Of a stretch of 64,000 nt of DNA, positions 1 through 9,195 are shown one piece after another. Under the pieces are notes generated by a model, which had not been told where the DNA came from, made no database searches, and was given only the letters and a program-made list of their open reading frames with translations. The position numbers and the translations under genes were made by a program. The number at the start of each line of letters is the position of its first letter. The first letter of the stretch is position 1. Source of the stretch: Brachybacterium sacelli (GTDB taxonomy: Bacteria; Actinomycetota; Actinomycetes; Actinomycetales; Dermabacteraceae); contig NZ_JAGIOD010000002.1 in the NCBI RefSeq assembly GCF_017876545.1, forward strand, positions 372,001 through 436,000, given 5' to 3'.

Positions 1-71
1 TCGGACCCGCAGTCACTTCGCGCCGCTGAGGGATCCGGCGCACCCCACACCCACCAGAGGAGTTCTGCCGT

Positions 72-476
72 ATGGCAACCAAGACCCGTCAGGCCGCTGC
101 GCGCAAGCCGCGCCGCAAGGACAAGAAGAACATCGTCAACGGCCAGGCACACATCAAGAGCACGTTCAACAACACGATCGTGTCCATCACGGACCCGACC
201 GGTGCTGTCATCTCCTGGGCCTCGGCCGGGCAGGTCGGCTTCAAGGGCTCGCGCAAGTCGACCCCCTACGCCGCGCAGATGGCCGCCGAGGCCGCCGCGC
301 GCCAGGCGCAGGACCACGGCATGAAGAAGGTCGACGTCTTCGTGAAGGGCCCGGGCTCCGGCCGCGAGACCGCGATCCGCTCGCTCACCGCGACCGGCCT
401 CGAGGTCGGCTCGATCCAGGACGTCACCCCGCAGCCGCACAACGGCACCCGTCCGGCCAAGCGCCGCCGCGTCTGA
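72..476 (+). CDS. rpsK: 30S ribosomal protein S11
   Basis: Small-subunit ribosomal protein of the platform of the 30S subunit. The 134-residue protein has the usual family length, a basic N-terminus ([10 protein letters not shown]) and the conserved S11 segments [15 protein letters not shown] and [12 protein letters not shown], ending in the typical [11 protein letters not shown] tail. ATG at 72 is preceded by a good ribosome-binding site (AGAGGAG, about 60-66). It is the first complete gene of the window and presumably continues the alpha operon (rpsM upstream, outside the window). It is followed directly by rpoA, without rpsD between them, as in several actinobacterial lineages. Confidence 0.98.
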   Translation: MATKTRQAAARKPRRKDKKNIVNGQAHIKSTFNNTIVSITDPTGAVISWASAGQVGFKGSRKSTPYAAQMAAEAAARQAQDHGMKKVDVFVKGPGSGRETAIRSLTATGLEVGSIQDVTPQPHNGTRPAKRRRV

Positions 477-480
477 CCGC

Positions 481-521
481 GTCGGCCGCGACCGGGCATC
501 GCCCCGTCCGTCGCGGCCGAC
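481..521 (+). other. Stem-loop between rpsK and rpoA
   Basis: A perfect 12-bp inverted repeat (481-492 GTCGGCCGCGAC with 510-521) starts 5 nt after the rpsK stop. Its loop contains a further short complementary pair (CGGGC/GCCCG). No T-tract follows. It could attenuate transcription between the ribosomal proteins and rpoA, act as an mRNA processing or stability element, or be incidental in GC-rich DNA. The function is inference. Confidence 0.4.
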
Positions 522-634
522 CCCGGTGCCGGCCGGCCCGTCGGCCCAGGCACCCCTGGACACCACACTCATCCTCTAGGCCCACCGCCCCCTTCTGAGC
601 GTCATATGGCGGACGCTCGCAGAAAGGATCCACA

Positions 635-1633
635 GTGCTCATTGCACAGCGCCCCACGCTGACCGAAGAGGTCGTGTCGGACAACCGCTCCCGGTTCGTC
701 ATCGAGCCGCTCGAGCCGGGCTTCGGCTACACCCTCGGCAACTCCCTGCGCCGCACCCTGCTGTCCTCCATCCCCGGCGCCGCGGTCACCTCGATCCGCA
801 TCGACGGCGTGCTGCACGAGTTCAGCACCGTCCCCGGGGTCAAGGAGGACATCACCGAGGTCATCCTCAACATCAAGAACCTCGTCGTCTCCTCGGAGAA
901 CGACGAGCCGGTCGTGATGTACCTGCGTCGCGAGGAAGCCGGTCACGTGACCGCGGCCGACATCACCCCGCCCGCCGGCGTGGAGATCCACAATCCCGAC
1001 CTCCACATCGCGACCCTCAACGAGAAGGGCCGTCTGGAGATCGAGCTGATCGTCGAGCGCGGCCGCGGCTACGTCTCCGCCGCTCAGAACAAGGGCATCG
1101 ACGGAGAGATCGGCCGGGTCCCGGTCGACTCGATCTACTCGCCCGTGCTCAAGGTGACCTACAAGGTCGAGGCGACCCGTGTCGAGCAGCGCACCGACTT
1201 CGACAAGCTGATCGTCGACGTCGAGACCAAGCCGGCCATCTCCCCGCGCGACGCGCTGGCTTCCGCCGGCAAGACGCTGGTCGAGCTGTTCGGTCTGGCC
1301 CACGAGCTGAACCAGGAGGCGGAGGGCATCGAGATCGGCCCGTCGCCGACCGACCAGGCGCTGGCCGCCGACCTGGCGCTGCCGATCAACGACCTCAACC
1401 TCACGGTGCGGTCGTACAACTGCCTCATGCGCGAGGGTGTGCACACCGTCGGCGAGCTGACCGCCCGTTCCGAGGCCGATCTGCTCGACATCCGCAACTT
1501 CGGGCAGAAGTCCATCGACGAGGTCAAGGCCAAGCTCGCCGACCTCGGACTGTCGCTGAAGGACTCCCCGGCCGGCTTCGACCCGTCCGCCGCCCTCGAG
1601 TCCTACTCCGACGACTTCGGCGACCAGTACTGA
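635..1633 (+). CDS. rpoA: DNA-directed RNA polymerase subunit alpha
   Basis: Alpha subunit, which nucleates RNA polymerase assembly and contacts promoter UP elements and activators. The 332-residue protein has the N-terminal dimerisation domain ([19 protein letters not shown] near the start) and the C-terminal helix-hairpin-helix domain ([20 protein letters not shown], then [17 protein letters not shown]). The start is GTG at 635, with an AAAGGA ribosome-binding site about 8 nt upstream. It lies 158 nt after rpsK and 27 nt before rplQ, so it is probably co-transcribed with rplQ. The acidic C-terminal tail is normal for actinobacteria. Confidence 0.99.
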   Translation: MLIAQRPTLTEEVVSDNRSRFVIEPLEPGFGYTLGNSLRRTLLSSIPGAAVTSIRIDGVLHEFSTVPGVKEDITEVILNIKNLVVSSENDEPVVMYLRREEAGHVTAADITPPAGVEIHNPDLHIATLNEKGRLEIELIVERGRGYVSAAQNKGIDGEIGRVPVDSIYSPVLKVTYKVEATRVEQRTDFDKLIVDVETKPAISPRDALASAGKTLVELFGLAHELNQEAEGIEIGPSPTDQALAADLALPINDLNLTVRSYNCLMREGVHTVGELTARSEADLLDIRNFGQKSIDEVKAKLADLGLSLKDSPAGFDPSAALESYSDDFGDQY

Positions 1634-1660
1634 CCTTCATCTTCACCAAGGAGAACGACC

Positions 1661-2155
1661 ATGCCTGCACCCACCAAGGGCGCGCGCCTCGGCGGATCCC
1701 CCGCGCATGAGCGGATGATCCTCGCCAACCTCGCCACCGAGCTGTTCCGCCACAAGGCGATCACCACGACGGAGTCCAAGGCCAAGCGGCTGCGTCCGTA
1801 CGCGGAGCGCCTGGTCACCTTCGCCAAGAAGGGCGACCTCGCCTCCCGCCGTCGCGTGATGCGCACGGTCCGCGACCGTGGCGTCGTGTACTCGCTGTTC
1901 GAGGAGATCGCCCCGACCTTCTCGGAGCGTCCCGGCGGCTACACCCGCATCACCAAGACCGGTCCCCGCAAGGGCGACAACGCCCCGATGGCCGTCATCG
2001 AGCTGGTCCAGGAGGAGTACTCCCCGAAGCAGGCCGTGGTGAAGGAGGCCGAGGGCGCCGCGAAGAACGCGTCCGCGACCGACGAGACCGCCGCCGCGGA
2101 GGAGACTCCCGAGGTTCCCGCTGAGGACGCCGCGGAGGAGACGAAGGAGGCCTGA
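1661..2155 (+). CDS. rplQ: 50S ribosomal protein L17
   Basis: Large-subunit ribosomal protein near the exit tunnel. The core L17 fold occupies residues 1-118 ([20 protein letters not shown] at the start; [23 protein letters not shown]). It is followed by an acidic Ala/Glu-rich C-terminal extension of about 45 residues, common in actinobacterial L17. ATG at 1661 has a GGAGAA ribosome-binding site. It is the last gene of the rpsK-rpoA-rplQ operon and is followed by a strong hairpin terminator. truA, often the next gene in other actinobacteria, is found 25 kb away in this window. Confidence 0.98.
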   Translation: MPAPTKGARLGGSPAHERMILANLATELFRHKAITTTESKAKRLRPYAERLVTFAKKGDLASRRRVMRTVRDRGVVYSLFEEIAPTFSERPGGYTRITKTGPRKGDNAPMAVIELVQEEYSPKQAVVKEAEGAAKNASATDETAAAEETPEVPAEDAAEETKEA

Positions 2156-2172
2156 GCCCCTTCCCTCCCTGA

Positions 2173-2216
2173 GACGACGGAGCCCGCCGAGCATCTGCTC
2201 GGCGGGCTCCGTCGTC
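2173..2216 (+). terminator. Rho-independent-type terminator after rplQ
   Basis: A perfect 21-bp inverted repeat (2173-2193 pairing with 2196-2216) with a very small loop lies 18 nt past the rplQ stop, between rplQ (+) and the convergent purL (-). The stem has the sequence ACGGAGCCCGCCGAGCA on its left side. There is no long T-tract, as is usual for actinobacterial terminators. It can work in both directions. Confidence 0.88.
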
Positions 2217-2289
2217 TTCGCGGTGACGGGAGGTCCGGTGGCGTCCCGGTCAGCAATTCGACGCCGACGCCCGTGCCGCGGCGGCGGCC

Positions 2290-4620
2290 TCAGCCGAAGT
2301 AGCGCGGCAGCGTCCCCTCGCGCAGCTCGCGCAGGGCGCCGATGCCGTAGCTCCCGAGTCCGGCGATCGCCAGCTCCTCGCCGCCGGTGCTGCCCAGGCG
2401 CAGTGCCGGGACGCCGTGCGCCGCGGCCGAGGCGAGGAGCTGCTCCTCCGTCTCCGTGGGCACCGACACCAGGGCTCGGGACTGGGACTCGGAGAACAGC
2501 GCGGTGAACAGGTCCACCCCGTCGCGTGCGGCGAGGGCATCGAGGTCCACCGAGGCACCGGTGCCGAAGCGGACGACGGCCTCGACGAGAGCCTGCACCA
2601 GCCCGCCCTCGGACAGGTCGTGCGCGGCGGAGACGAGCCCGTCGGCGCTCGCCCCGATCAGCACCTCGGCCAGCGCGGCCTCGGCGGCGAGGTCGACCTG
2701 CGGGGGGAGGCCGCCGAGGTGGTCATGGGCCACCTGGGCCCAGGCCGAGCCGGAGAGCTCCTCGCGGGTGGTCCCGAGCAGGATCACGCTCTCACCCGCG
2801 TGCTGCCAGCCCGAGGGCACCCGGCGAGCGACGTCGTCGAACACGCCGAGCACGCCCACGACCGGGGTGGGGTGGATGGCGGAGTCGAGCCGACCGGGCT
2901 CTCCGGTGGAGTTGTACAGCGAGACGTTGCCGCCGGTGACCGGGACGCCGAGCGTCTCGCAGGCCTCCGCGAGGCCGCCGATCGCCTCGACCAGCTGCCA
3001 CATGGGGCCGGGGTCCTCGGGGGAGCCGAAGTTCAGGCAGTCGGTGACCGCCAGCGGGCGGGCGCCGGCGGCGGCGACGTTGCGATAGGCCTCCGCGAGC
3101 GCGAGCTGGGCGCCGGTGCGCGGGTCGAGCTTGGTGTAGCGGCCGCTGGCGTCGGTCGCCAGTGCGACCCCGCGCCCGGTGGTCTCGTCGACCCGCAGCA
3201 CGCCGGCGTCGTCGGGCATCGCGAGCGCGGTGCTACCGCCGACGTAGCGGTCGTACTGATCGGTGATCCAGCCCTTCGAGGCGAGGTTCGGGGAGGCGAC
3301 CAGCTCGCGGATCGCGTGGCCGATCTGCTCGGCGCCCTCCGGGCGGGGCAGGTCCTCGGCGCGGTCGGCCTGCAGGCCGTCCTGCCAGTCGGGCCGGGCG
3401 TAGGGGCGGTCGTAGACCGGGCTGTCGACCGCGACGGTGGTGGGATCGACGTCGACGATCCGGTGGCCGTGATGGTCGATGGTCAGCCGGCCGTCGCCCG
3501 TGACCTCGCCGATGACGGCGGCCTCGACGTCCCACTTCGCGACGATCGCCTCGAACTCGGCCAGCTTCGCGGGACTGACCACCGCCATCATCCGCTCCTG
3601 GGACTCGCTCATGAGGATCTCCCCGGCGGTCAGGGTGGGATCGCGCAGCAGCACGTCCTCGAGGTCGATGCGCATGCCGGAGCCGCCGTTGGCGGCCAGC
3701 TCGCTGGTGGCGCAGGAGATGCCCGCGGCGCCGAGGTCCTGGATGCCCTCGACGGTGCCGGCGGCGAACAGCTCGAGGCAGCACTCGATGAGGACCTTCT
3801 CCATGAAGGGGTCGCCCACCTGGACGCTGGGGCGCTTGACGGGGCCGTCCTCGTCGAAGGTCTCCGAGGCGAGGATCGAGGCACCGCCGATGCCGTCCCC
3901 GCCGGTGCGGGCACCGAACAGGACGACCTTGTTGCCGGGCCCGGTGGCAGAGGCGAGGTGGATGTCCTCGTGGCGCATCACGCCGATGGACAGGGCGTTG
4001 ACCAGGGGGTTGGTCTGGTAGGAGGCATCGAAGACGGTCTCGCCGCCGATGTTGGGCAGGCCGAGGGAGTTGCCGTAGCCGCCGACGCCGGAGACCACGC
4101 CGTGGACCACGCGCGCCGTATCGGGATGATCGATCGCCCCGAAGCGCAGCTGGTCCATGACGGCGACGGGCCGGGCGCCCATGGAGATGATGTCGCGCAC
4201 GATGCCGCCGACCCCGGTCGCGGCGCCCTGGTGGGGCTCGACGTAGCTGGGGTGATTGTGGGACTCGACCTTGAAGGTCACCGCCCAGCCGTCGCCGATG
4301 TCGACGACCCCCGCGTTCTCGCCCATGCCCACCAGCAGCTTCGCGCGCATCTCCTCGGTGGTGTGCGCGCCGAAGGTGCGCAGGTGCTTCTTCGAGGACT
4401 TGTAGGAGCAGTGCTCGGACCACATCACCGAGTACATGGCCAGCTCGGCGTTGGTGGGACGCCGGCCGAGGATCTCGCGGATGCTCGCGTACTCGCCGTC
4501 GGTGAGGCCGAGCTCCGCGTAGGGCTGGGTCTGCTCAGGGGTGCCGGAGGCATGCTCGATGGTGTCGACATCCCCGGGCGAGGCGGGCGAGGGGGAGGGG
4601 TGAGCGTCGTCAGCGGTCAT
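2290..4620 (-). CDS. purL: Phosphoribosylformylglycinamidine synthase subunit PurL
   Basis: Catalyses the ATP-dependent amidation of FGAR to FGAM, the fourth step of purine synthesis. It needs PurQ (glutaminase) and PurS, both encoded at 17-18 kb here. About 776 residues matches the small bacterial PurL type rather than the 1,300-residue fused type. Conserved segments include [15 protein letters not shown] near the N-terminus and the AIRS-like motifs GGNVSLYN and HDLSEGGL. The start is uncertain: ATG at 4620 is chosen because the Pro/Ser-rich leader already precedes the conserved domain; ATG at 4641 is in frame. The gene faces rplQ and is the first of three separated purine loci in the window. 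Confidence 0.95.
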   Translation of the reverse strand: MTADDAHPSPSPASPGDVDTIEHASGTPEQTQPYAELGLTDGEYASIREILGRRPTNAELAMYSVMWSEHCSYKSSKKHLRTFGAHTTEEMRAKLLVGMGENAGVVDIGDGWAVTFKVESHNHPSYVEPHQGAATGVGGIVRDIISMGARPVAVMDQLRFGAIDHPDTARVVHGVVSGVGGYGNSLGLPNIGGETVFDASYQTNPLVNALSIGVMRHEDIHLASATGPGNKVVLFGARTGGDGIGGASILASETFDEDGPVKRPSVQVGDPFMEKVLIECCLELFAAGTVEGIQDLGAAGISCATSELAANGGSGMRIDLEDVLLRDPTLTAGEILMSESQERMMAVVSPAKLAEFEAIVAKWDVEAAVIGEVTGDGRLTIDHHGHRIVDVDPTTVAVDSPVYDRPYARPDWQDGLQADRAEDLPRPEGAEQIGHAIRELVASPNLASKGWITDQYDRYVGGSTALAMPDDAGVLRVDETTGRGVALATDASGRYTKLDPRTGAQLALAEAYRNVAAAGARPLAVTDCLNFGSPEDPGPMWQLVEAIGGLAEACETLGVPVTGGNVSLYNSTGEPGRLDSAIHPTPVVGVLGVFDDVARRVPSGWQHAGESVILLGTTREELSGSAWAQVAHDHLGGLPPQVDLAAEAALAEVLIGASADGLVSAAHDLSEGGLVQALVEAVVRFGTGASVDLDALAARDGVDLFTALFSESQSRALVSVPTETEEQLLASAAAHGVPALRLGSTGGEELAIAGLGSYGIGALRELREGTLPRYFG

Positions 4621-4709
4621 CGCGGGGTCGAATCCGTTCATCACGTGGGCACAGGGGCGCGGGCGGTCGCCGGCGCCGGGATGCGGGCGGAATCCGCCGC
4701 GGCGCTCAC

Positions 4710-4715
4710 AGTCTA
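4710..4715 (-). promoter_or_regulatory. Candidate purL -10 box (TAGACT)
   Basis: On the minus strand TAGACT lies about 90 nt upstream of the purL ATG at 4620, which would give a leader of roughly 80 nt. No clear -35 hexamer is visible. Support is only the TANNNT match and the position. Confidence 0.35.
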
Positions 4716-4896
4716 CGATCGCCGCGCGTCCTCGGGCAGGACCGCCCACCGGGCCGACGGCGGGGGTCGACGGGTGCCACCGTGTCCGGCCCGGGCGCCC
4801 GCGGGCGCCCGCGGGACCGGGTCAGGTCCTCCGCCGCTGCGGGGTGGCCGGCGGCGGGGACCCGGCCCGGATCGGGGCGAGGAGACTCCGTCGGCC

Positions 4897-7035
4897 TCAG
4901 TGCGAACCCGCCGCGCGGCGGGCCCGCTTCTCCCGGTCCCGCAGGGCCTTCTCGCTGACCGGGGTATCGGCGCCGGCCCGCTGCGCACGGAAGTACGCGG
5001 CGGCCTCCTCCTGGCGCTCCTGCTCCCCGCCCAGGGCGATCGGGGCACGCACGTGCCCGGGGCGGATGTCGAAGGAGGCGACGAGGTCCAGGGCGTGGGG
5101 ACGCAGGCGCCACAGTAGACGGCGCAGATCCGAGTCGATCTGCCGACCGCGCTGGGTGGAGATCATGCCGCCCAGGAGGAACCAGGCCAGATCGTCCTCG
5201 ATGGTGGACAGCCCGAACAGGTCGCGCACATCGGTGAGCACCGACCGCGTTCCCTCGTCCTCGAAGCGCTCGATCGCCGTGGTGAAGGCGCGCCAGCGGA
5301 CCAGATCGGCGTGGGCGCGCGCGGCGTCGAGCATCTCCACCTGATGCTTGTTGACCTCGGCGGCGGCGTCGGCCGGATTCATCTTCGAGGCCGAGCGGAG
5401 TGAGAGCGCGACCTCCTCGACCTTCACCCGGGCGCGCGCGGAGAGCATCTCCTCCTGGAAGTCGCTCTGGCGCATCGAGTCGGAGGCCCGACGGGGATTG
5501 CCGCGGTCGCTGAGGTCCTGCGCAAGGCTCGCCCAGGGGGTGTGGCGCTTGGCGAGGACTTCGGCGCGCTGGGCGATGAAACGCCCGATGCCGGCGCGGT
5601 CCACGTTCTTCAGCTCGGAGGTGTAGTCGCTGAGCAGACGCTTGGCGACCAGCTGCAGCAGCACCGTGTTGTCGCCCTCGAAGGTGGTGTACACGTCGAG
5701 GTCCTGATGCAGGCCCACCAGCTGGTTCTCGGCGATGAAACCGGCGCCGCCGCAGGCCTCACGGCACTCCTGGATGGTGTCCAGGGCCAGCCGCGTGGAG
5801 GTGGGCTTGAGTGCGGCGGCGAGGGTCTCGAGGTCCTCGCGGGCCTCGGGATCGTCGGTGCGGTCGGAGAATACGTCGTCGAAGGCGTGCAGGAGCTGCT
5901 CGTGCGCGAAGGCGCCGGCGTAGGTGGCCGCGAGCTTCGGCAGCAGGCGATGCAGATGCGCCTGGTAGTCCATCAGCACCGTCTCCCGGGTGGGGTCGGC
6001 GGCCGTGAACTGGCGGCGCTGGGTGGCGTAGGTGATCGCGATGTGCAGTGCGAGCTGGCTCGCCCGGTTCGCGGAGCCGTCCAGGGACACGCGCCCCTGG
6101 ACCAGGGTCCCCAGCATCGTGAAGAACCGGCGACCGGGGGACTCGATCGGCGAGGTGTAGGTCCCGTCGGCGGCGACGTCGCCGTACCGGTTCAGCAGGT
6201 TCGTGCGCGGCACACGCACGTGGTCGAAGGCCAGGCGCCCGTTGTCGATCCCGTTCAGACCTCCCTTGGCGCCGTCGTCCTCGCTGGCCACCCCGGGCAG
6301 CAGCGTTCCGTCGGCATCGCGCACCGGCACGTAGAAGCAGTGCACGCCGTGGTCGACGCCCCCGGTGATGAGCCGGGCGAAGACCGTGGCGGCCTTCGCA
6401 TCGAGGGCGGCGTTGCCGAGGAACTCCTTCCAGGCGGCGCGGATGGGAGTGTTCAGCACCCACTCCTCGGTGGCGGGGTCGTAGGTCGCGGTGGTCGCGA
6501 GCGACTGCACATCGGAGCCGTGCCCGATCTCGGTCATCGCGAAAGCGCCGGGGGTGGCCAGGCTCATCGCGTCGGGAACCCAGGCCTTCTGCTGCTGCTC
6601 GTCGCCGAGCTGGACGATCGCGGAGGTGAACAGCCCCCACTGCACGCCGGCCTTGATCTGCAGCGAGGGATCGGCGACCACGAGCTCCTCGAAGCCGGCG
6701 ACGTTCGCGCCGTTGTCGTTGGGGCCGCCGAGGTGCTCGGGCAGCATCGGGAAGGAGACGTCCTCCTCGGCCAGCAGCTGCATCTGGGCGGAGGTGCGCT
6801 CGCGGTGCTCCGCGACCGTGGCGTCCAGCGGGCGATGCAGCTCGGGGCGGGCGGCGCGCTCACGGGCGGCCCGGCGGGTGTCGGCCCAGGACCCCAGCAG
6901 GGCCTCGGCGACGGCCTCGACGTCGAGGCGGGCGGCACCGCTCGGGGGGACCGGGATCGGGCCGGTGGGGGTGGCGGAGCTCGCCGCGGTGGCGGGCGTG
7001 CTGGGAGTGGGGGCGTTGTCGGCGTGGACGGTCAT
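4897..7035 (-). CDS. Acyl-CoA dehydrogenase/oxidase family protein
   Basis: FAD enzyme that introduces the alpha,beta double bond into acyl-CoA, the first step of beta-oxidation. The 712-residue protein resembles the acyl-CoA oxidase branch: the MTEIGHGSD motif (residues about 167-175) followed by LATTATYDPATEEWVLNTP, the central YATQRRQF segment, CREACGGAGF, and an ACOX-like C-terminal domain. Members of the mycobacterial FadE5 type at the comparable locus are about 610 residues. Its ATG overlaps the tetR stop codon by 4 nt (ATGA), so it is co-transcribed with the regulator. Whether it passes electrons to ETF or directly to oxygen cannot be read from the sequence. Confidence 0.88.
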   Translation of the reverse strand: MTVHADNAPTPSTPATAASSATPTGPIPVPPSGAARLDVEAVAEALLGSWADTRRAARERAARPELHRPLDATVAEHRERTSAQMQLLAEEDVSFPMLPEHLGGPNDNGANVAGFEELVVADPSLQIKAGVQWGLFTSAIVQLGDEQQQKAWVPDAMSLATPGAFAMTEIGHGSDVQSLATTATYDPATEEWVLNTPIRAAWKEFLGNAALDAKAATVFARLITGGVDHGVHCFYVPVRDADGTLLPGVASEDDGAKGGLNGIDNGRLAFDHVRVPRTNLLNRYGDVAADGTYTSPIESPGRRFFTMLGTLVQGRVSLDGSANRASQLALHIAITYATQRRQFTAADPTRETVLMDYQAHLHRLLPKLAATYAGAFAHEQLLHAFDDVFSDRTDDPEAREDLETLAAALKPTSTRLALDTIQECREACGGAGFIAENQLVGLHQDLDVYTTFEGDNTVLLQLVAKRLLSDYTSELKNVDRAGIGRFIAQRAEVLAKRHTPWASLAQDLSDRGNPRRASDSMRQSDFQEEMLSARARVKVEEVALSLRSASKMNPADAAAEVNKHQVEMLDAARAHADLVRWRAFTTAIERFEDEGTRSVLTDVRDLFGLSTIEDDLAWFLLGGMISTQRGRQIDSDLRRLLWRLRPHALDLVASFDIRPGHVRAPIALGGEQERQEEAAAYFRAQRAGADTPVSEKALRDREKRARRAAGSH

Positions 7036-7679
7036 GCGTGCATTCCCTTCATGAGCCAGGTGACCAGTCGAGTGACGAGCTGGTCGGAGGTGATCGGACT
7101 GCTCTGCGGTGCGGCGTCCTCCCGCGCGTCGACGGCCGCGTGCTCCTCGAGCTCGGTCATCCAGGTGTCGACCGCGCTCTCGACGAAGCCGACGGCTCCG
7201 TGCGCCCAGATCTGGCGAGAGGGCAGGTCGTCCGGGAGGAATGTGGCCACGAGGCGGGTGACGGCACCCAGGAAGTGGTTCAGCCCGTCGCTGGGGCGGG
7301 TGACGAAGCGGTAGACGCCGGGGGAGCGCTGTGCGGTCTCCACATAGGCGCGGATCATGGCATGGATGCGTTCGTCGGGCTCCGGCTCGCGGCCGACGGT
7401 GGACTCCAGAGCGCGCATCTCCTCGAGCAGCTTGGCGTGCATCGACGTCAGGATGCTGCGTCCCAGGGCCTGCTGCAGGGTCGCTTTGTCCTCGAAGTAC
7501 CGGTAGACGATGGACTTCGAGGTGCCCGAGGCTGCGGCGATGTCTTCCATCGTGACGTCGGGGCCGCTCTCGTGGATCAGATGCCGGGCGATGTCGAGCA
7601 GCTCGGCGCGCCGCTGCTCCCGGTGGCGCGCCCAGCGGGCCGATCGTCCGTCCACGGGGGCTTGCGTCGTCGCATTCAC
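7032..7679 (-). CDS. TetR family transcriptional regulator of the beta-oxidation cluster
   Basis: The 215-residue protein has an N-terminal TetR helix-turn-helix (residues about 25-62, TMEDIAAASGTSKSIVYRYFEDK) and a helical ligand-binding C-terminal domain. GTG at 7679 is chosen because it precedes the TetR domain by a normal distance and a TACCCT -10 box lies 7 nt upstream, predicting a leaderless message. It is divergent from the thiolase gene and translationally coupled to the acyl-CoA dehydrogenase. By analogy with FadR/FasR-type TetR repressors it probably senses acyl-CoA; the ligand is inference. A symmetric palindrome covers its promoter, suggesting autoregulation. Confidence 0.9.
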   Translation of the reverse strand: MNATTQAPVDGRSARWARHREQRRAELLDIARHLIHESGPDVTMEDIAAASGTSKSIVYRYFEDKATLQQALGRSILTSMHAKLLEEMRALESTVGREPEPDERIHAMIRAYVETAQRSPGVYRFVTRPSDGLNHFLGAVTRLVATFLPDDLPSRQIWAHGAVGFVESAVDTWMTELEEHAAVDAREDAAPQSSPITSDQLVTRLVTWLMKGMHA

Positions 7680-7680
7680 G

Positions 7681-7709
7681 GAACCTAGGGTATCAAGTAC
7701 CGTCGGTTC
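7681..7709. promoter_or_regulatory. Candidate TetR operator between tetR and thiolase
   Basis: Two nested inverted repeats share the centre 7695: GAACC (7681-7685) with GGTTC (7705-7709), and GGTA (7689-7692) with TACC (7698-7701). The 29-bp site contains the tetR -10 box (TACCCT, minus strand, 7687-7692) and occupies the -35 region of a thiolase promoter whose -10 would be TAAAGT (7714-7719). Binding here could repress both transcripts. That the adjacent TetR protein binds it is inference. Confidence 0.7.
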
Positions 7710-7772
7710 TATGTAAAGTCCCGAGCGTGGATCCGTCCGGATTCCCGCAGCGACCACGAAGAGGTGCCCACA

Positions 7773-9098
7773 GTGACCGTTCCCGACTTCCCGCGAGACG
7801 CGCTCATCCTGGGAGGCAACCGCATCCCGTTCGCCCGCTCCGGCGGAGCCTACGCCGGGATCTCCAACCAGGATCTGCTCACCGCCGCTCTCGACGGGCT
7901 CGTCGCCCGCTACGGGCTGCAGGGCGCGAAGCTCGGCGAGGTCGCGGGCGGCGCCGTCCTCAAGCTCGCCGGCGACCTCAACCTCACGCGCGAGAGCGCA
8001 CTGGGGACCCCGCTGGATCCGCGCACCCCCGCGATCGATCTCTCCCGCGCCTGCGCCACCAGCCTCGAGACCGTGATCCGCGTGTCGAACAAGATCCAGC
8101 TGGGGCAGATCGATTCCGGCATCGCCTGCGGTGTCGACTCCGCCTCCGACTCCCCGATCGAGGTCACCCCCCGGCTGCGGCGCATCCTGCATCGCGCCTT
8201 CGCCGCGAAGACCGCCGTGCAGCGTGTCAAGGCGTTCAGCGCGATCCGCCCCGCCGACCTCGCGCCGGTCCCGCCGCGCAACGGCGAGCCCCGCACCGGG
8301 CTGTCGATGGGAGAGCACCAGGCACTGACCGCCGCCCAGTGGGGGATCACCCGCCAGGCGCAGGACGAGCTGGCGCTGGCCTCGCACCAGAAGCTCGCCG
8401 CCGCCTACGACGCCGGGTTCTTCGACGACCTGGTCACCGGCTATCGGGGTCTGTCCCGCGACCAGAACCTGCGCCCGGACTCCACCCTCGACAAGCTCAG
8501 CACCCTCAAGCCCGTCTTCGGCGTCAGGAGCCCGGAGGTCGCCGAGCCGACCATGACCGCCGGCAACTCCACGCCGCTCAGCGACGGTGCCGCCTCCGTG
8601 CTGATGGGAACCCAGGAATGGGCCGACGAGCGGGGCCTGACCCCGCTGGCCCGCGTGGTCGACGCGCGCAGCGCGGCGGTCGACTTCGCCCACGGCGCCG
8701 AGGGCCTGCTGATGGCCCCCGCCTACGCGGTCCCCGAGCTGCTCGACGCCCACGGCCTGACCCTGCAGGACCTCGACATCTACGAGATCCACGAGGCCTT
8801 CGCCTCGACCGTCCTGGCGACCCTGGCGGCGTGGGAGTCCGAGGAGTTCTGCCGCGAGAAGCTCGGGCGGGGTGGGGCGCTCGGCGCGATCGACCCCGAC
8901 AAGCTCAACGTCGTCGGCTCCTCGCTCGCCGCCGGCCACCCCTTCGCCGCGACCGGCGGGCGCCTGGTCGCGACCGCGGCGAAGCTGCTGCACCAGCGGG
9001 AGGTGGAGACCGGTCGCGTCCAGCGCGGGCTGATCTCGGTGTGCGCTGCCGCCGGCCAGGGCACCGTCGTCCTGCTCGAGTCGGTCACCGACGCATGA
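7773..9098 (+). CDS. Acetyl-CoA C-acyltransferase (thiolase)
   Basis: Cleaves 3-ketoacyl-CoA with CoA, the last step of beta-oxidation (or condenses acetyl-CoA). About 441 residues. The nucleophilic cysteine is in SRACATS (about residue 94); the C-terminal motifs GHPFAATGGR (catalytic His) and CAAAGQGTVVLLES (second catalytic Cys) are present. GTG at 7773 is preferred over GTG at 7764 because GAAGAGG (7758-7764) is then a well-spaced ribosome-binding site. It is the first gene of the thiolase-FabG-MaoC operon, in the same position as fadA2 (Rv0243) next to fabG4-htdX in M. tuberculosis. Confidence 0.93.
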   Translation: MTVPDFPRDALILGGNRIPFARSGGAYAGISNQDLLTAALDGLVARYGLQGAKLGEVAGGAVLKLAGDLNLTRESALGTPLDPRTPAIDLSRACATSLETVIRVSNKIQLGQIDSGIACGVDSASDSPIEVTPRLRRILHRAFAAKTAVQRVKAFSAIRPADLAPVPPRNGEPRTGLSMGEHQALTAAQWGITRQAQDELALASHQKLAAAYDAGFFDDLVTGYRGLSRDQNLRPDSTLDKLSTLKPVFGVRSPEVAEPTMTAGNSTPLSDGAASVLMGTQEWADERGLTPLARVVDARSAAVDFAHGAEGLLMAPAYAVPELLDAHGLTLQDLDIYEIHEAFASTVLATLAAWESEEFCREKLGRGGALGAIDPDKLNVVGSSLAAGHPFAATGGRLVATAAKLLHQREVETGRVQRGLISVCAAAGQGTVVLLESVTDA

Positions 9099-9195
9099 CC
9101 CGTGGCGAGCGGCGCGCGGTCGCAGATCGGCGACCCGTCACCGCAGTGAGCCGCGCGGCCCGATGCCGTCCCCGTCCCGTCCCGAGGAGGATCCC

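Noticed and set aside
1..71. A partial gene at the left edge
   Set aside because: The first 71 nt look like an intergenic leader with the rpsK ribosome-binding site; no reading frame with S13 character enters from the edge.
2416..5118. A 900-codon open frame antisense to purL
   Set aside because: It mirrors purL codon bias on the opposite strand, lacks any recognisable domain, and purL is a clear PurL homologue.
7680..8993. Long in-frame extension upstream of the TetR start on the minus strand
   Set aside because: The upstream part is antisense to the thiolase gene and has no family character; the TetR fold begins at GTG 7679 with a promoter immediately before it.
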